From: Sulfurimonas sp.
Lineage (GTDB): Bacteria > Campylobacterota > Campylobacteria > Campylobacterales > Sulfurimonadaceae
NCBI GenBank assembly: GCA_015663215.1
Contig: DQSP01000141.1
Span: 1 to 6,298 of the forward strand
Length of the DNA: 6,298 nucleotides
Direction: 5' to 3'
Both the position numbers and the translations under genes were made by a program. The stretch's first letter is position 1; each line of letters begins with the position of its first letter. Under the pieces are notes generated by a model. That model had not been told where the DNA came from and did no database searches. It saw only the letters and a list, made by a program, of their open reading frames with translations. Below, one piece after another: positions 6,019-6,298 of this stretch.

Positions 6019-6132
6019 GTGAATGTGTATGTAGATACTATAGTTCTTATTCTTTTTGTCTCTTTTATGATATTTATCTTTGCAGGTTATCATAAAAATA
6101 AATCAGTTCAGAGAGAACAAGACGAAAAGTAA
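6019..6132 (+). CDS. 37-residue single-span membrane miniprotein, function unknown
   Basis: A 37-codon frame begins with GTG two bases after the trmL stop, with ATAAGG (6006-6011) 7 bases upstream. After a short N-terminus (MNVYVDT) comes a hydrophobic stretch at residues 8-23 (IVLILFVSFMIFIFAG), then a charged tail HKNKSVQREQDEK. The positive charges just after the hydrophobic part and the single acidic residue before it predict one membrane span with the tail in the cytosol. The layout resembles small respiratory-complex subunits such as CcoQ, but I see no specific motif and do not claim that. Tight placement behind trmL with a good ribosome binding site supports a real gene ending the operon. 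A second GTG at 6025 is a possible start. Confidence 0.6.
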   Translation: MNVYVDTIVLILFVSFMIFIFAGYHKNKSVQREQDEK

Positions 6133-6135
6133 AAC

Positions 6136-6154
6136 TTAATCTTTGTAAGATTAA
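6136..6154 (-). terminator. Hairpin between the convergent small genes
   Basis: A perfect 8-bp inverted repeat, TTAATCTT (6136-6143) and AAGATTAA (6147-6154), surrounds a 3-base loop. On the minus strand it is followed by GTTTTACTTTT, a reasonable T-rich tail. On the plus strand it is followed by AACAGTTTC, with no T tract. It is therefore better suited to ending minus-strand transcription of the 27-codon ORF, whose stop codon lies in its first arm. The stem has little GC and may be weak. Confidence 0.4.
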
Positions 6155-6234
6155 AACAGTTTCTCAGCCCACTGTTCCATTTTAAACTCTAGTCTCTCGA
6201 ACATACTTTCTGCATTTTTAATAATTATTGACAT
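6151..6234 (-). CDS. Candidate 27-residue miniprotein, function unknown
   Basis: A minus-strand frame runs from ATG at 6234 to TAA at 6153-6151. An AAGGA (6245-6241) lies 6 bases upstream, one of the clearest ribosome binding sites in the window. The peptide starts MSIIIKNAESMFERLEFK and continues MEQWAEKLF. It mixes hydrophobic and charged residues and could form an amphipathic helix; it has no membrane span. An in-frame TAA two codons before the ATG rules out a longer reading. A weak -10-like TATTGT lies at 6271-6266. I do not recognise the family. Chance is not excluded for so short a frame, but the ribosome binding site and the hairpin at its end raise the odds. Confidence 0.42.
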   Translation of the reverse strand: MSIIIKNAESMFERLEFKMEQWAEKLF

Positions 6235-6298
6235 CTTTTATCCTTTTTGACTCTTAATTTGAAAGACAATACATCATTTTGAAATAAATAATAAAAAA
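6235..6298. other. AT-rich non-coding right end
   Basis: Apart from the ribosome binding site and weak -10-like element of the minus-strand miniprotein, these 64 bases hold no coding frame that I can support. The last 20 bases are almost pure A/T. This may be a promoter region whose other side lies beyond the window. Confidence 0.4.

Noticed and set aside
6232..6298. A-rich right end as a possible origin or attachment site
   Set aside because: There are no DnaA-box-like repeats, direct repeats or tRNA end. It is simply AT-rich intergenic DNA as far as it can be read.

Overview
The window looks like chromosomal DNA from a free-living or sulfur-metabolising member of the Campylobacterota (formerly Epsilonproteobacteria), most like the Sulfurimonas group. 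The reasons are its AT-rich coding sequence, the tandem FlgF(FlgG2)-FlgG rod pair behind a sigma-54-type promoter, and a CiaD-like protein just upstream of purU, a grouping I recall from Campylobacter. The genus is inferred from gene content and style, not from any search.

Layout. Positions 1-626 (minus strand) hold the first 208 codons of rpoD, the primary sigma factor, which runs off the left edge. A 145-bp divergent region (627-771) carries a sigma-70-type -10 box facing rpoD and a near-consensus sigma-54 -24/-12 element facing the flagellar genes. Next come flgF (772-1596) and flgG (1621-2409), ending at a hairpin. A second sigma-70-type promoter (TATAAT at 2501-2506) starts a compact run on the plus strand: leuD (2541), leuB (3046), a one-TPR protein (4124), a CiaD-like protein (4363), purU (4697, TTG start), trmL (5546) and a 37-residue membrane miniprotein (6019, GTG start). 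Neighbours overlap or lie 1-12 bp apart, so this is probably one operon. At the right end a 27-codon minus-strand ORF (6151-6234) with a strong ribosome binding site converges on the operon, and a hairpin lies between them.

How the genes work together. FlgF and FlgG build the rod of the flagellar basal body, and the sigma-54 element fits the usual control of rod and hook genes in this phylum. LeuD and LeuB are the isomerase small subunit and dehydrogenase of leucine synthesis; leuC and leuA are not in the window. PurU adjusts the one-carbon folate pool and releases formate, and TrmL methylates the wobble base of certain tRNAs. The TPR and CiaD-like proteins have no assigned function here.

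Most of the window is ordinary core genome. The points most worth a second look are the sigma-54 promoter and the start it implies for flgF, the CiaD-like protein in what seems to be a non-pathogen, and the two miniproteins at the right end. I see no mobile element, CRISPR array, tRNA or rRNA.
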